Of a stretch of 64,000 nucleotides of DNA, positions 1-12,898 are shown in pieces. The stretch is from Hofstenia miamia (taxonomy: Eukaryota; Xenacoelomorpha; Acoela), in assembly GCA_004352715.1 (NCBI GenBank), contig SCFE01000037.1:1383980-1447979 (forward strand). The letters run 5' to 3'. Within the stretch, counting starts at the first letter, position 1. Each line of letters opens with the position of its first letter. Under the pieces are notes generated by a model. That model did no database searches, had not been told where the DNA came from, and worked only from the letters and a program-made list of their open reading frames with translations. A program made the position numbers and the translations under genes.

Positions 1-53
1 CCAAGAACTCTTGTACCGACAGTAATTTTTACATTAGTTGATTCGAATAATTT

Positions 54-1676
54 TTAGGCCTCTTCTTTCATATTTTGTTTGAATATCAACTGGCATTTTG
101 GTAGATTTACAAAGTAGCCATATGCCGGTCCATCCACTATAAGTTTCGTATAGGTTTCCCGCAGCTCATGAAGAGGACCAACGATATTTCCATCATCGGC
201 ATAACATCTATTTATTATATCAGGCCTTTTGATGGAGTCTATCAGTGGCAGAGTTGCAATCTCGTACATTAGCATCGCAAGGGGGTAACCTTGTGTAGTA
301 CCTTCTGAGGACCATAAAGTTGAGTTATTCACATATAGTGGTGATGGATTGGTGTATGAGTTGTATAGTGCTTGACTGACAGACGGACATAGTCTCTTAA
401 TGTTTTCGAGAGCTAATTCACGATTCAGAATGTTAAAGGCATTGGTGACATCAATCAGAAGTATCCCATGGCTCTCCATGTTGTTGAATTGAGCTCTTAA
501 GGAGTGAATAGCGTACTCGATTCCAGATTTCTGACCCATGCATAGTTGGGTTGTTCCACCCAATTCCTTAAGATCGGCAGAGACGCATATAACAATACAT
601 CTTCCAATTATCCTCCTCAGAGCTTCGCCTACACCAGTGGGCCGGACGCCAATGCATTTATCCAGGGGATCCGCCGACAGGCGTTACATATTTGCATGTC
701 CCACTACCCAAAGGTTGGGTCGCAATCTTTCTCGCTATTTTTGATATTACTCTGCAGAGGTCGATTGATGTTTGTTCGTGAGAAGTCAATAGCCGCCTCC
801 AATAATTTGCATCCAGTCCTGAGGGTCCATGACTTCCATGCGTTCTTAGAGCCGACTGCTTCAGTATTTATTTCATCGAAAATAGATATGTACACATGTC
901 CAGGCTCTTTATTTACGGTGTATTTTTTTGTCCAGAGGCCTCTTGGTTGGGTGCTTTTTCTTCCAAATTTTGAAGACAGTTTTGTTACCAATTTTATCTT
1001 TTAGGTTCAGCACCCCACCTTTGCATTCCTCTTCAAGTATTCTTATTGAGCTGCTTATCTTGATCTCCGTCATGTTTTTGTTAAATTCGTTGATCTCTTT
1101 ACGCGTTCTGGATGATACTTTCGCTAGCCTGTTCTGCAAAGCTTTGGCTTCCTCGAAGAGAACACTAAAATCGCTTGCTTCCTAAAGATTCAGCCTGCGC
1201 TGCAGTGTGGCATTCATTGACTCGTCTTGACTTTTTTTGGTACGTGCCAGGACTAGATGTGGGAGAACCATTGCTTTCAATAAAGCGTTCTTGTCGTTCT
1301 GATCGCTAAGTGCAAGTGGCTCCAGACATTTTCTCATTGTTTCCACGAAGCGGTTTCCTTGTTTATTTTGTATATTATGTAGAATCGGGGTCTCCAGTGT
1401 ACAATTGCTTCGTATATCGTCTGAGGCTTGCACTCCTCCAAGGTAACTTGCTTGCCTGAAGAGGTTCCATCAGTTTTCCGATGGGCAGCCTGTCCACACA
1501 AAGCTACCCGACTCCCATCCACACCGCAACTTGCACTACCTGGTCCATTCAATGAGATGTGGCTCTTAGTGTGCAATGGGTGTTAGCAATTTACGCATTG
1601 ATAGTATATTTTGGATTTCAGTTCTTTTGTTGACAGATTGGTGCATTTTCTGTGGGTCCATTCTTGGCATTTGGTA
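54..1676 (-). mobile_element. Non-LTR-type reverse transcriptase element with PHD-like finger, decayed
   Basis: Read on the minus strand, this is one broken retroelement ORF. It starts (1676-1589) with a PHD-like zinc-finger half, KCQEWTHRKC followed by a CxxC pair. Frameshifted linker segments follow, and then the reverse transcriptase. The open part (563-54, 169 residues) has the motif-A-like segment LIDVTNAFNILNRELAL, the motif-B-like GTTQGYPLAMLMYE and the catalytic CYADDGNIVG box. Just upstream (about 730-550) another frame reads LDKCIGVRPTGVGEALRR, a typical fingers segment. Several frame changes separate these blocks, so the copy is dead. The GTTQGxPLAM wording differs from the other LINEs in this window (GVPQGS, MPQGT), so this is a separate RT family. 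The assignment to a named clade is uncertain. Confidence 0.7.
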
Positions 1677-1686
1677 CATTGTATAA

Positions 1687-3915
1687 TAATAAATGACTTT
1701 ATTTAGCCGCTGAAGGCATACAACACTACAAAAGGGATAAAAACAAGTCAAGTTTTACGACAGCGAGGACAGTCACAGGAGATGAAATAGGATCAGATGG
1801 AAGAGTAGGCGAAGTTGGAGAAGGGCTCAGCAAACAGGAAAGACATCAAAGATTTCTTGAAACTCGGCGACGGGGAAAAAAATCAATGGATGTTGGAGGC
1901 TTGAGAGTTAAAATGTAATTAGCAGCAGTACAAGTACGATTGAAAAACGAGTGAAGGGTGCGATGTTTCTTGGGACGAGGAATGGAGAAGGTGACAACAT
2001 CATCAGAGCGAGTAGAGCGGGAATTAGAGAACGTAATGAAATCGAAAGGATCAAGATCCAATTTGCGAGTGAGCAATCGATTGAACAGAAGGAGGTCACA
2101 GGTATGGAAGTAGAGTGACCGCGGGAAAGTGGAGAATTTGAGAAGAGCATCTTTGTATGGCAAGGGAGAGATCCATTTGAAGGCATGCTTCTGCAAACGT
2201 TCCATAGAGTGGAACAAGGAACAAGAAGGCCACCAACAGGGAGAAGCATAGAGAAGAATAGCGCGAGGAATTGACTTCCACAGCAGCCGTGGAATTAAAG
2301 GGAACATTGCAGAAGAGGACAAAGAGTGAGGAATTAGCTTTGCGGAGGCGAAAGGACACATGAACAGACCAATTCAAGTTAGCAGCAAGTTGAACTCCAA
2401 GATGAGTATGATGCGGAGAAAAGTTCACAGGAACAATGGTAGAACGACCTGGAAGGTTACCATGCTGAGAAGCGGAGAAGAGGTGACGAATTTTAGGGAA
2501 CTCATCGAAAGACAAGATGCTCAAAGNCAGACCAATTCAAGTTAGCAGCAAGTTGAACTCCAAGATGAGTATGATGCGGAGAAAAGTTCACAGGAACAGG
2601 AAGATCAGAAGGGGGAGATACAGAAAAGGAAATACCACATGTCTTGGTTGGACTAAAATCAAGATGGTTAACGGAAGACCAAGTGGCCAAAAGTTCAAGA
2701 ACAGAGGTAATATTGGAGGCAAAAGAACAACCAAACTTGAAAATCGCAGTGTCATCAACGTACAGTAAGACTGGAAGAGTTCGATGAAATAAACGTAGTT
2801 TGTCAAGAAGAATAGAATGTGAGAGTCGATCAAAAGCTTTAGAAATGTCAAGAAAGATAATGCAACCAGGATCATTACGATCAGAGTGGAAATAGCAGTT
2901 TTCAATCAAAGTGAGCAAGTTAGTGATGGTAGAACGACCTGGAAGGTTACCATGCTGAGAAGCGGAGAAGAGGTGACGAATTTTAGGGAACTCATAGCGA
3001 AAGACAAGACGCTCAAAGATGATTGACAGCTGAGAAAGAATAGCTATTGGACGATAAGAAGTGACTTGAGAAGAGGGAAGCTGATTGGATTTTAATAGTG
3101 GAGAGATCCAAGATGTTTTCCAGCAAGGCGGAAAACGTTTAGAGGAGCAAATGTAGGAGAAGAGATGCTTTAAATGGATGGAAAGAGTTGAGGAAGTTTC
3201 NCAGGTAAGACTGAAAGAGTTCGATGAAATCAGCATCAAAGACAAATAAACATAATTTGTCAAGAAGATAGAATGAGGGAGCCGATCAAAAGCTTTAGAA
3301 ATGTCAAGAAAGATAATGCAACCAGGATCATTGCGATCAGAGTGGAAATAGCAGTTTTCAATGCAAGTTAGTGATGGTAGAACGACCCGGAAGGTTACCA
3401 TGCTGAGAAGCGGAGAAGAGGTGACAAATTTTAGGGAACACATAACGAAAGACAAGACGCTTAAAGATGATTGATAGCCTAGAAAGAATAGCTATTGGAC
3501 GATAAGAAGTGACCTGAGAGGAGGGGAGCTGATTGGATTGGGAGAGATCCAAGATGTTTTCCAGCAAGGCGGAAAACGTTTAGAGGAGCAAATGTAGGAG
3601 AAGAGATGCTTTAAATGGATGGAAAGAGTTGAGGAAGTTTCATGGATAACAAAGGATGGGACGCCATCAGGATAGCAAGGACCAGACAATTTGCAGGACT
3701 TAAGCATGAGGGAAATATCATGGGCGTAGAAGACGATGTCACATANTTCATGGATAACAAAGGATGGGACGCCATCAGGATAGCAAGGACCAGACAATTT
3801 GCAGGACTTAAGCATGAGGGAAATATCATGGGCGTTGAAGACGATGTCACATAGGTGAATCAGCGGGGAGGTGACAGGAGGACCAGGACAGAGAGAGACA
3901 GGATCAGAAAAATTG
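1687..3915 (-). mobile_element. LINE family A (jockey/CR1-like) RT and 3' end, rearranged
   Basis: This is a minus-strand non-LTR retrotransposon in several overlapping pieces. Recognisable RT segments include QHGNLPGRSTI, the motif A segment CIIFLDISKAFDRL, a catalytic YVDDTAIF box and the thumb segment HHTHLGVQLAANLNWS. The C-terminal tail is at 2361-1846. The element ends near 1687 in AATAAA-GTCATTTATTATTAT on the minus strand, a typical LINE 3' terminus. Three single Ns (2527, 3201, 3746) each sit between near-identical direct repeats, so part of the shuffled order is probably an assembly fault. The internal RT motif B is lost by deletion. Close relatives lie at 14330-16315 and, on the other strand, 48716-49763. 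Confidence 0.8.
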
Positions 3916-3980
3916 GAGTAGCTGTTTCGCTCCAATTTCAGCTCGCACACGTTGCATGTCCATTCCATAATTTGCTTCAT

Positions 3981-4660
3981 AAACTAATTAAACTGTATAA
4001 TAAACAGGCAAAATATCTGTCAAATTGTGTGCCATGTATGTCGATAATTCTTTGAGGTCATATCTCTGTAGAATTTATTCCTGTGGATCTTATTCGATAT
4101 CATACATAAATACAATATACTGAGCATGTAATAACTTATGTAGGTGATTTTTATATCATTTTAAATTATCTGGTAATGACATAAATATGTCACCAAACAA
4201 CGCTTTGAAGTATATTATTTTTAAATCCCAACATAAAACATCCACAAGCGATGAACTACAGATCAAGTTTACGAGGGAAGGTCCAAATTTTCTCCGTCCA
4301 ACTAAGACGCAATCAAAAAATCAAATTAAAAGATGCATATTCAATTTTTAATTGATATTGTTCTAATGCTTCTAAAAATATTTATTTAGTTTGCACTCAA
4401 AAATGGATTTATTAAATTTCTTACTAAAGAAGGTGTTACAGCAAGTAAACGCCGTTTAGACAATATGTACAGTTACGCATGTTCCTCCCTCTCATCTATC
4501 AGTGTAAAAGATGGGAATCGATGGATTGGTGTCTTCCACGAGAGGCCCCTTCAACAAAAAAGCTCTTGGCAACGATTTTTAGGGAATGCAAAGGAATCTT
4601 AATGATTGATTTCAAAAAAGAAATGCAGTAATGAATGGTGAATGTTATGATTCTAACTAA
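3981..4660. other. No gene recognised
   Basis: AT-rich sequence between a LINE and a mariner scrap. I see no splice-compatible coding exon, TIR pair or RNA gene here. Confidence 0.5.
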
Positions 4661-4925
4661 AGGAGTTAATCTTCTCCATGACAATGCACCAGTTCACACA
4701 GCTGCAATTGCAAGAAGGGCACTTCTTGATTGTGGTTTCACAGCATTGAATCAACCAGCCATAGTCTAGACCTGGCCCACAGTGATTATTATTTTTTCTC
4801 AAATCTCGAATTCGGTCTGAGAAGAAAAATATTTTCGAGGGATGATGAAGTCAAATCAGCAATTTTTGAGCATTTCCTGTGCAAAGTCGAAGACGTGCAT
4901 TGAAATACTTATTTCAACATCTGAT
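4661..4925 (+). pseudogene. Mariner transposase remnant (DDE domain piece)
   Basis: Plus-strand translation across two frames gives LLHDNAPVHTAAIARRALLD, then DYYFFSNLEFGLRRK and DDEVKSAI. This is the order expected of the C-terminal half of a mariner (SETMAR-like) transposase: the second catalytic Asp in HDNAPVH, then the region of the third acidic residue. A stop and a frame change interrupt it and the N-terminal half is absent. It is a dead fragment with no recognisable TIRs. Confidence 0.75.
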
Positions 4926-4929
4926 AAGT

Positions 4930-6082
4930 ACATTAACCTTTTAGGGTGCTTTTATTTTCTTAAAATACTTAGGGTATTTTGTACCTTTCCTCGTAACTGT
5001 ATTAATAATTAGTATTTTTAAATAGGTATATAGGTGTTAATTATTAAAAGATGCTATTTTTCTCAGCAATTATTCTGCAGCACAAAAATAATATTTGTAT
5101 TATGTTGCAGTATTATTGTAAAAAATATGTATAATCATAAATATTCAATGGCACTAATATTTTTAGTAGCTCGTTGTTGTAATTAGGACATCCAAGAGAC
5201 ACTATAAAAATGTTTTAAAATGTCAGAAATCTTTTCAAGAAAGTTGCATAGCATGAAAATGTTAAAAAATTCTTAACTAAAGGAGATGCAATCTTGGTTT
5301 TTATCACTATATCGTCTTAATATGTCAATAAGTTTGCTTTCTTAACCGATATTAGCAATAGCAGATAGTAAAGTTTCACGGGATTGGGATTGGTGGCGGG
5401 ACTGGACATGCCTTTCAATTTCAACTGGAAGGGAACAAGGATTTTACATACAAATGGCCAATTACAATAATCGATTTCAGAGGTGGACAATTGATTGCAA
5501 AACTGGCATTTAAGTTTTTCAATGACGTGTAAATAATAAAATGTATGCAAATTAAAAATTTGAGAAGTGATTGCCAGGAGGGCTGCTGTTGATATTACTA
5601 TCAATTGATGCATCAATTCAGTTGATATTGATATTAAAAAATATATCAATTGTTATTATTGATTTTGAATGTATATCTATGCTGCTAAATGAATGAACCA
5701 TATTACATTTTGCCATTTCCCAAGGTTTATCCGACACGTGAACCGATATATATATATATATATATATTTGCGGAATATTAAATTAATATTATCTGTTGCC
5801 AATGGGTTAATTACATTTTATCTGTATTTTCTCAATTTAATAAAGAAAAATTTTTCACTGATGCGGCGAGAAATTTAAGACCTATATATAAGACTATGAG
5901 ACTATATATATATAAATAATTTGGAATTTTTATCAAAAAATCAAAATTATAAACTTCATTTATGAATATTTGTTGCTGCTATATTCGATTGTCAAATTTA
6001 GTTTTAATCTTGCTCGTTTTTCATTCAATTATTTACAAATATTAATCTCTGTAAACAAAATTGATATAAATTAATAGACAAA

Positions 6083-6118
<36 letters not shown>

Positions 6119-7533
6119 GACACCGTAATTAGTATAATTTATCATACACAGCAGTTTACCATATTTAAGCTCAAAATATAAAATTTTAGTTCGTTTAAGC
6201 TACTTCGTTTCTTATCACTACTGTAACTGAAATTAACTGAAATAATTCCTAGACATGAGGGTGAAATAGTCTTCATTAAAACTGGATCAATAGCATTCCA
6301 AAATGCTATAATGCGTACCAAGTATCAGTTTCAATCAATCACTGAAGTGAATTGTTTTACAGTATATATATATATATATCAGAGCATTGGGTATGACATT
6401 TTTGTAAACCTGATTTTTTCTTTGAGATAGTTAATATTTTCATATACTTTACCCACATGAACAATTTTGCCATACATGTTCACTATTACATATACAATGA
6501 CGGACACTTATTCATTAATGAATCGATATCCAAGGATGTCTAAATTGGAAAAAATTGTTCTAACTGCGGAAAAGTCGTTTGTAGGTGTAATGTCACAATG
6601 AGGCAGATTATGCGTAAGATATTGAAATTTTTCTAAAGGACATGACTTTTTAGAAATATTAACACATTAATCCAGTTATAGACATACTCAGAACATTCCT
6701 AAAAATAACGTTTTCAAATATTTCTGAATTTTTGTAAGTTAATTCAATGAATATATAGGTTTATACAAGGTCAAAGCAAATCAATGTTGTATTTGGTTAC
6801 GATAACATAGTTAACTGGTAATAATTAATAATTTTTTAAAAGTGTTGTTTATCCAAAAAAATTTTCGATTCAAACGTAAAAACGCTATTTTGTTAAACTT
6901 TTAAATGTTTAGGAAATGCTTCTTCATTCGGTTTGAGAGCACAGCAATTTTAGAATGAATAGTACTGATAAAAATGCTTACCACAGGTTTGGAACAAATC
7001 AAATTTTCCTGATTCTAACGTAAATATATGAATAGTTACTGTTAGATCAGCCACGTAATCCCATTCGTGCAACAACAACTAAATTATTGATTTTTTCAAA
7101 TCGTGCGACAGGGAAGTAGATTGTTGTTATAATTCATTTTTCTCAACCTTGCACTTACAATTGAAGGAAATACACGATCCATTTTGAAGGTATACTGAAA
7201 TTTTGGGGATTCACTTTTTCAATAAAAGGTTATGTGATCATTGAGACTGCTAAATTGTTTCCAAAACTAAAACCTGCTACTTTGATTTGTAAGTTTTCAA
7301 GTTTGATGAAAACTTCCAATGGCCACATGGTGCTTTTACTATATTAGTTCACACGTCAATTGGTGTTGCACACGAATTCTTGTCTACGTGTTTGTATTTG
7401 TACAAATCTAGTTATTAATTCTTATTAATTTCAGCAAACGCTGTACGAATTTAGGCAAAACGAATGCATTTTTAGAATCAAAATTTGATTTGCCATTGAA
7501 GTCACGATATTTTGTCAAGAAGTTGCAAAAAGG
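4930..7533. other. Intergenic AT-rich region with TA microsatellites
   Basis: No coding exon or RNA gene is supported. Dinucleotide (TA)n tracts lie at about 5746-5768, 6085-6116 and 6362-6379. The last few hundred bases precede the DCAF10-like gene and would hold its promoter, but I cannot pick out a specific element. Confidence 0.6.
6085..6116. repeat. (TA)n microsatellite
   Basis: About 16 uninterrupted TA units, the longest of three such tracts in this intergenic region. Confidence 0.95.
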
Positions 7534-8849
7534 ATGATATACGATGTTTGCAACACTTTTAAGTTATTAAATCTACGAGAAATATTTAATAATAGTTGCA
7601 GGCAATCATTACTTTTTAATGAATATGCCTATCATCGCAAATATTTTTCGAGTGGGAGTAATCCCGAAAGTGGCAATGTCTTTAATGTTGAATTTTCTTC
7701 TGATGGTAAACAGGTTTTTGCTGCGCGTGATAACGGATCTATAACTATTCACGATTGTTTAACCGAACGCTGTATTTATACCATTGTTTCGGCGCATGAA
7801 GATTCCGTTAATATTTTAAAGTCTATTTCCTCAAATCTCTTTGCTTCAGGTTGATTATTTTTGTGAATTACAGGTTTTTAGTTAACTTTTAGGATCAGAT
7901 GATAAAACCATTGCACTTTGGGATGTCCGTAGTTTGCGTGGGCCTCTGCACCGATTTACAGGACACCTAAGTTGGGTAAAAAACATTGAATTTTTGTCCG
8001 ATTGCAATAGTCTTTTAACTTCTGCGTTTGACGGGATTGTGTATTTTTGGGATCTATCAAATTTCAAATGTAAACATCGACTTTTGCAAATGGAGGAAGC
8101 TCACAGTTTATCACGAATCGGCCTTTCTGAATTTAGCGATGTTTTTATTCTAACAACTGTTTCTGGTAAATATTTGTTTTTATGCTTTCATCGTAAAAAA
8201 TTTTTACTTCTTTACTCAATTTGAAATAGTGTCGTGAATTTTTTTTAGAAAAAATTGTTGTTATCAGTGATTTCATATCTGCTTCACAACATGGTGAGTC
8301 TCTTTCTAACGCCATTCACAATTCACTAAATGGTATTAAGTCTTCGAAATATTCAATCAGTGTTATTTCCAACGTTCACGATACGTCATCATCTGCTATT
8401 TCTTTCTCATCTATAGCCTGTCATCCATTTAATTCATGCGCCGCCTTTCGATATAGTTTGTAATATGCGTTTTTCAAATGATTTTTTAATTTACTAAATT
8501 TATTAGGTTTTCTAATGATGTCCTCAATGAGTATACATGCTATTTTGATCTTAGGAACTTGCAGAGAGCTAAAGGACTGATCGAAGAATCCAGTAGTGTA
8601 TTGGGTATAATAAAAGAGATTTCGTTTTCACCTGATGGATGCATCCTTCTATCACCATTTGGCTTTGGCTTACGTATTTTTTCAGGCAATTTCTCAAATT
8701 CGAATAGAAAAATCGACTTAAATGAACTTCAAACTATTCGCTTTGGCAATTCACCTGTATTGTGTTCAAAATTTTCACCATTGTTTCCTTTAATTGTTTC
8801 GGGTGCATTGAACGGTGAAATCATTTTCAGCAAAACACATATTTCCTGA
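7534..8849 (+). CDS. DCAF10: DCAF10-like WD40 protein, four exons, complete
   Basis: Exons 7534-7849, 7893-8165, 8249-8461 and 8509-8849 join in frame to 380 residues plus stop, with GT/AG introns of 43, 83 and 47 bp. Members of this family are WD40 substrate receptors for the CUL4-DDB1 ubiquitin ligase. The first repeat block has FNVEFSSDGKQ and AHEDSVN. The exon 1/2 junction gives GSDDKTIALWDVR, including the WDxR (DWD box) motif that contacts DDB1. Then come GHLSWVKNIEF and SAFDGIVYFWDL (about residues 127-158). A low-complexity Ser/Asn insert in exon 3 matches the position of the long loop in human DCAF10. The C-terminal repeats contain SFSPDGCILLSPFGFGLRIF and SGALNGEI. The protein is shorter than human DCAF10 (559), mainly because it lacks the long disordered N-terminus. 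The start codon is the first ATG of the open frame; a 5' exon cannot be excluded. A decayed copy follows at 10109-11387. Confidence 0.85.
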
Positions 8850-9310
8850 TTTTGGTTTGTGCTTGTTTTTGACCCTTTTTTATATAATCATACCTTTATG
8901 CATTAGTCGCTTTGTTAAATGAGGATTTGATTAAAATTTGTTTTTTTAAATGTTTATTTATTTAACTAATTGTGGCTGCAATAAAATGGTAATAATTGGT
9001 TTTTAAGAACCACCTTGCAATTACAGCCGTTTTGTGGCAGTTATATTCGTTCTGAATTTATCCATTGTTTTTGTAGACTTGCTTTACTTCATTAATAGAA
9101 ATACATCATTGCAATATGTTATTTTAGTTTCGAGTAGTGTTATTGCAAAGTCACTAAACAGGTACTAGCATTCTGGTTTTGTAAACAATGTCAAATACTT
9201 GGTTGCGATGTAAGTTGGGAGCGAAGAGCTACTCTGGTTTTGTTTCGGTTTACTATTCAAACTGATTAGTTTTCTTATACGGTAACATTGTAATAATGTA
9301 AACTTAAATC

Positions 9311-9747
9311 ATGTCAGGATCCGTAATTAGCAGTTCTTTCTCCACCCCGGAGTCAGTAATTCGTCTATCGAACAGGTATTGTTGCCTAGCATTAGGTGTA
9401 CGGTTTTCACGTCTAGTAATGATACTCGACAAAATAATTTGTAGAATTGTTTCCTACATTTCAGTGTTTGTTTTGCATGTTATTACACTATTCATTAGTT
9501 ATTATTTGGGATGTATGGGTGGTACGTGTCTGTTATATAATTGTATATCAGAGTTGAAATCGGGGCTGCGGGTCAACTGGGTCATCGGCCACATTTATAT
9601 AAACAAATGATGGAATATATTACACAAATTATCCGCCAGACTCTTCTCCATCCGTCCCGTCACTGTTTTTCTATACATATGTCCATGCTTGATTTGCTGT
9701 ATGGAATTTTTTCTGTAGAACGTGTATCAAAATCACGCATTGAGTAA
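9311..9747 (+). CDS. Small two-exon protein of unknown function (86 aa)
   Basis: Exon 1 (9311-9375) encodes a Ser-rich start, MSGSVISSSFSTPESVIRLS, and ends at GTATTG. Exon 2 (9552-9747) follows an ATATCAG acceptor and continues in phase with RVEIGAAGQLGHRPHLYKQM, then a hydrophobic amphipathic stretch to a TAA stop. The joined length is 86 residues. Support is the phase-matched junction, plausible splice signals and normal amino-acid composition across it; the intron itself holds stops in the exon 2 frame. No signal peptide or transmembrane segment is obvious. I do not recognise the family. It lies between the intact and decayed DCAF10 copies on the same strand, so it was either inside the duplicated interval or inserted later. 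Confidence 0.55.
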
Positions 9748-10108
9748 CTGAAGTCTGCGGGGGTTGATGTAGAATTTTAGCAAATAGCTTCTGAATACTC
9801 GTATGATCACATAGATTATGTATATCAGACTTGTGATGAGTAGAATAATAAATCATTCAAAACAGTGACAATTTAATTAAGCTTGACACCACAAAGTTTC
9901 TCGTTGATATATTTCTTTAAATCTGAGTCACCCTTGTGCAGCGAAGATGTTTCAATCCCTTGAATTGCAAAAGTTTGGACATCATTGTGGCATTGTTAAT
10001 CATTCATAAAACATATTTTTTACTGACAAGATTGGACGAATTCAAGCGCAAGAGAATAGTTTTTAGAAGTAATATTTGAAATTAATGAAGTTGTAAGTTG
10101 CAATGAAG
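9748..10108. other. Intergenic, nothing recognised
   Basis: About 360 bases between the small two-exon gene and the DCAF10 pseudogene, with no supported feature. Confidence 0.5.
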
Positions 10109-11387
10109 ATGATGTACGATGTCTGCATTAAATCAGAGAGAAATATTTCAAGATAGCTACAGGCCATCATTACTCTTTAATGAATATACTTACCATCGCA
10201 ATTATTTTTTAAGTGGGCAAAATTTCGAAAATGGTAAGGTTTCCAATCTTGAATTTTCTTCCGATGGCAAACAGATTTTTGCTGCTCGTAATATCCGATC
10301 TATAACGATCCATGATTGTTTAACTGAACGCTGTACTTATACCATTGCTTCGGCACATGAAGATTCTGTTGGGGTTGTGAAATCAATTTCATTGAATCTG
10401 TTTGCTTCAGGTTCTTAATTTCAGTGAGTTAAAAGTTTTTTAGCTTAACTTTTAGGATCACATGATGAAACCATTGCACTTTGGGACGTTCGTCACTTAC
10501 ATGAACCTCTTCATCGATTTTGAGGACATCTTAGTTGGATAAGAGATATTGAGTTTCTCCCTCATTGCAATTGTCTGATAACTTCTGCGTTTGATGGGAT
10601 TTTGTATTTTTGGGATCTTTCGGATTTCGAACACAGACTTATTCAAATGGACGAAGCTCACGATTTATCAGTATTCGGGTATTCTGAATTTAGCGATAGT
10701 TTAATTTCTGGTAACAATTTGTTTTCATGCTTTAAGCATTAAAATTTTTGGCTTCCTTGCGAAATTTGAAATTGCCCCATTTTTTAGAAAAAAATGTTGT
10801 TATCAATGATTTAACATTTGTTTCGCAATGTAACGAGTCTCTTGCGTCGGCCGTTCACAGTTCACTAAATGGTATTGAATCTTCGGAATATTCAATTGAT
10901 ATTATTTCCAAAATTCACAGTGCTTCAAAATTTGCTCTTATATTCGCTTCTATAGCCTGTCATCCGTTTAATTCGTGCGCCGCCTTTCGATATACATTGT
11001 AATGCGTTTATTTTTCAGTGTTTGATTTAATTTAATAAATTTGGTATCTTAATGATGACCTCTACGAAGTTAGCTGTTATCTTGATCTTAACAACTTAGA
11101 CATAGTTTAAGGACTTATAAAGGAACCAGGTAACATATTGGGTGTCATAAAAAAGGCTTTAGTTTTCACCTGACGGTGCATTCTTCTATCACCATTTGAC
11201 TGCTGTTTTCTTATATTATCAGTAAATTTCTCAACTTCAGATGAAAAATTCGAACTAAATCAAATTCAGTATATCAGTTACGGCACTCCCTCTATATTTT
11301 GTTCCAAGTTTTCATCGTTGTTTCCTCTAATTGTTTCGTTTGTATCAAACGGTGACATCATTTTCAGCAAAACACATATTTCCTGAT
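10109..11387 (+). pseudogene. DCAF10-like tandem copy, decayed
   Basis: This copy parallels the gene at 7534-8849 exon for exon with the same introns, so it arose by DNA duplication and not retroposition. Exon 1 (10119-10410) is open and keeps AHEDSVG and the GTTCTT donor. Exon 2 (from about 10455) keeps ETIALWDVR but has an in-frame TGA where the intact copy has Thr in RFTGH, plus a 12-bp in-frame deletion near its end. Exon 3 (from about 10788) is open. The exon 4 acceptor AG is lost (TATTAG became AAATTT), and the exon has several stops and frameshifts, although the last residues and stop are still recognisable at 11387. It is non-functional as a full-length protein. Confidence 0.85.
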
Positions 11388-12898
11388 TTTGTTGTGCACA
11401 TGTTTTTTGAATTTTTTTTACGTGTAGTCACCTTTTGGTAAATCTCTATGCGTTACTGTTTGTAATTATTTTATATGTATTTGTTTTATTGAACATGTTT
11501 ATTTAATTGATAACAAACAATTATTGCAATTCATTCATTTTTATTGCAAGGTAATTCCAGTCAGTAAGAATTTCTTCGAAGTTGAGAGATAATCAAAATT
11601 CAATTGTAAGTATCATATTTACCACTGTTGAAAATTTTGCTTCTTTAAGTAGTTCCTTAAATTATATATTCACGTACCATTCCTCAAAATCTCTTACATT
11701 AAAACTATTTTGACCGCCAACGTTAAATCTCGAGATATATTTGATCTGGAGAACGTTTGACTTGACAATTATGACCCCAAGTTAATTTAGAAATGCAAAT
11801 TATTTAAGTGACAAACAATTTGTGGGACGGAAACCTTGTTGCCAAAATAACTAGCGTTCTAGAAGTCGAGTCAGGGATTTCAAATGTAGAAGTTATTTAC
11901 ATTGAAAAGTTAATTTTATTATGGTTTCATTCTTGAGTTTTAGTTATTAAACTTAAGATGTTAATGATGAAATCAAAATGGTTTTTGTTGTCTCATGAAA
12001 AAAGTTCGATTACCAAATTAAACAATGGAATATTCGAAGTATTTTCTTTGCTAAATTTTGGTTGCGCTGCTTACAAGAAAGCTTTGAATCCTTATTACTT
12101 AAATTTTAATACCCAAAAATGATGTTTACTATGCAAAACCCTGACTATTTTGGTGTGTTACATTACATTGTGGCCTCAATATTTTCGTCTTCAATTAATT
12201 CCAGTTTTATGGGCTAAACTGGTGCTGTGCAAAGCGCCAATCAATACTGTCGCTAAATTTTGATCAGAAATATCGAGTTGCTCGACCTTAATGGTGAGCA
12301 GTAAACATTTCCATGCAGCTGTTTTTTAGGTAAATAATTAGCATTTCAAAATTTATTTAATTCAATATCATAAAGTCAAGTTATTCGATTAAAATAATTA
12401 GTCATTTAAATAAAAAAATTTTAATCAACTATCTTGAACTTCTTAGCTTACTTACTTAGTAAGTGTAGCATCCTACGTATTGAAGCGTTTAATAACGGCA
12501 TTTTTAATTTAGTTAAAATACATTTATTTTTTAATGAATTAGATTTTAAAGTGTTGTTTGTTTTGTCTATATATTTTTTCAAGCTCTGTATTACTTTACA
12601 ACAATCAGAATTCCACTAGCGAAATGTATGTGTAGTTGCAAAAAGAAATTGAAGCATGTGCTTGTAAATTAGCTAACTATTTGGTTTGGTTTTGATGGCC
12701 AATCATTTGCAGACTGTGTAGACAAAGCGTTTAATGATTAAAACAATGTAATAGTTAGGTCAATTTTTCAGAAAACTGGTTTATGATAAAATTTCGGCTT
12801 TCAACAATTTCGAGTCAGCAAACTAGTGTAATCGTAATGTCATTTTTATGATAAGCTGTTCATCATATACAAACTGATACCATGTTGTATTGTTTTAG
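11388..12898. other. Intergenic AT-rich region
   Basis: No coding exon, TIR pair or RNA gene is supported. Its 3' end precedes the CFAP418-like first coding exon, which is preceded by a splice-acceptor-like TTGTTTTAG. A 5' UTR exon may therefore lie in here, but I cannot place it. Confidence 0.5.
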
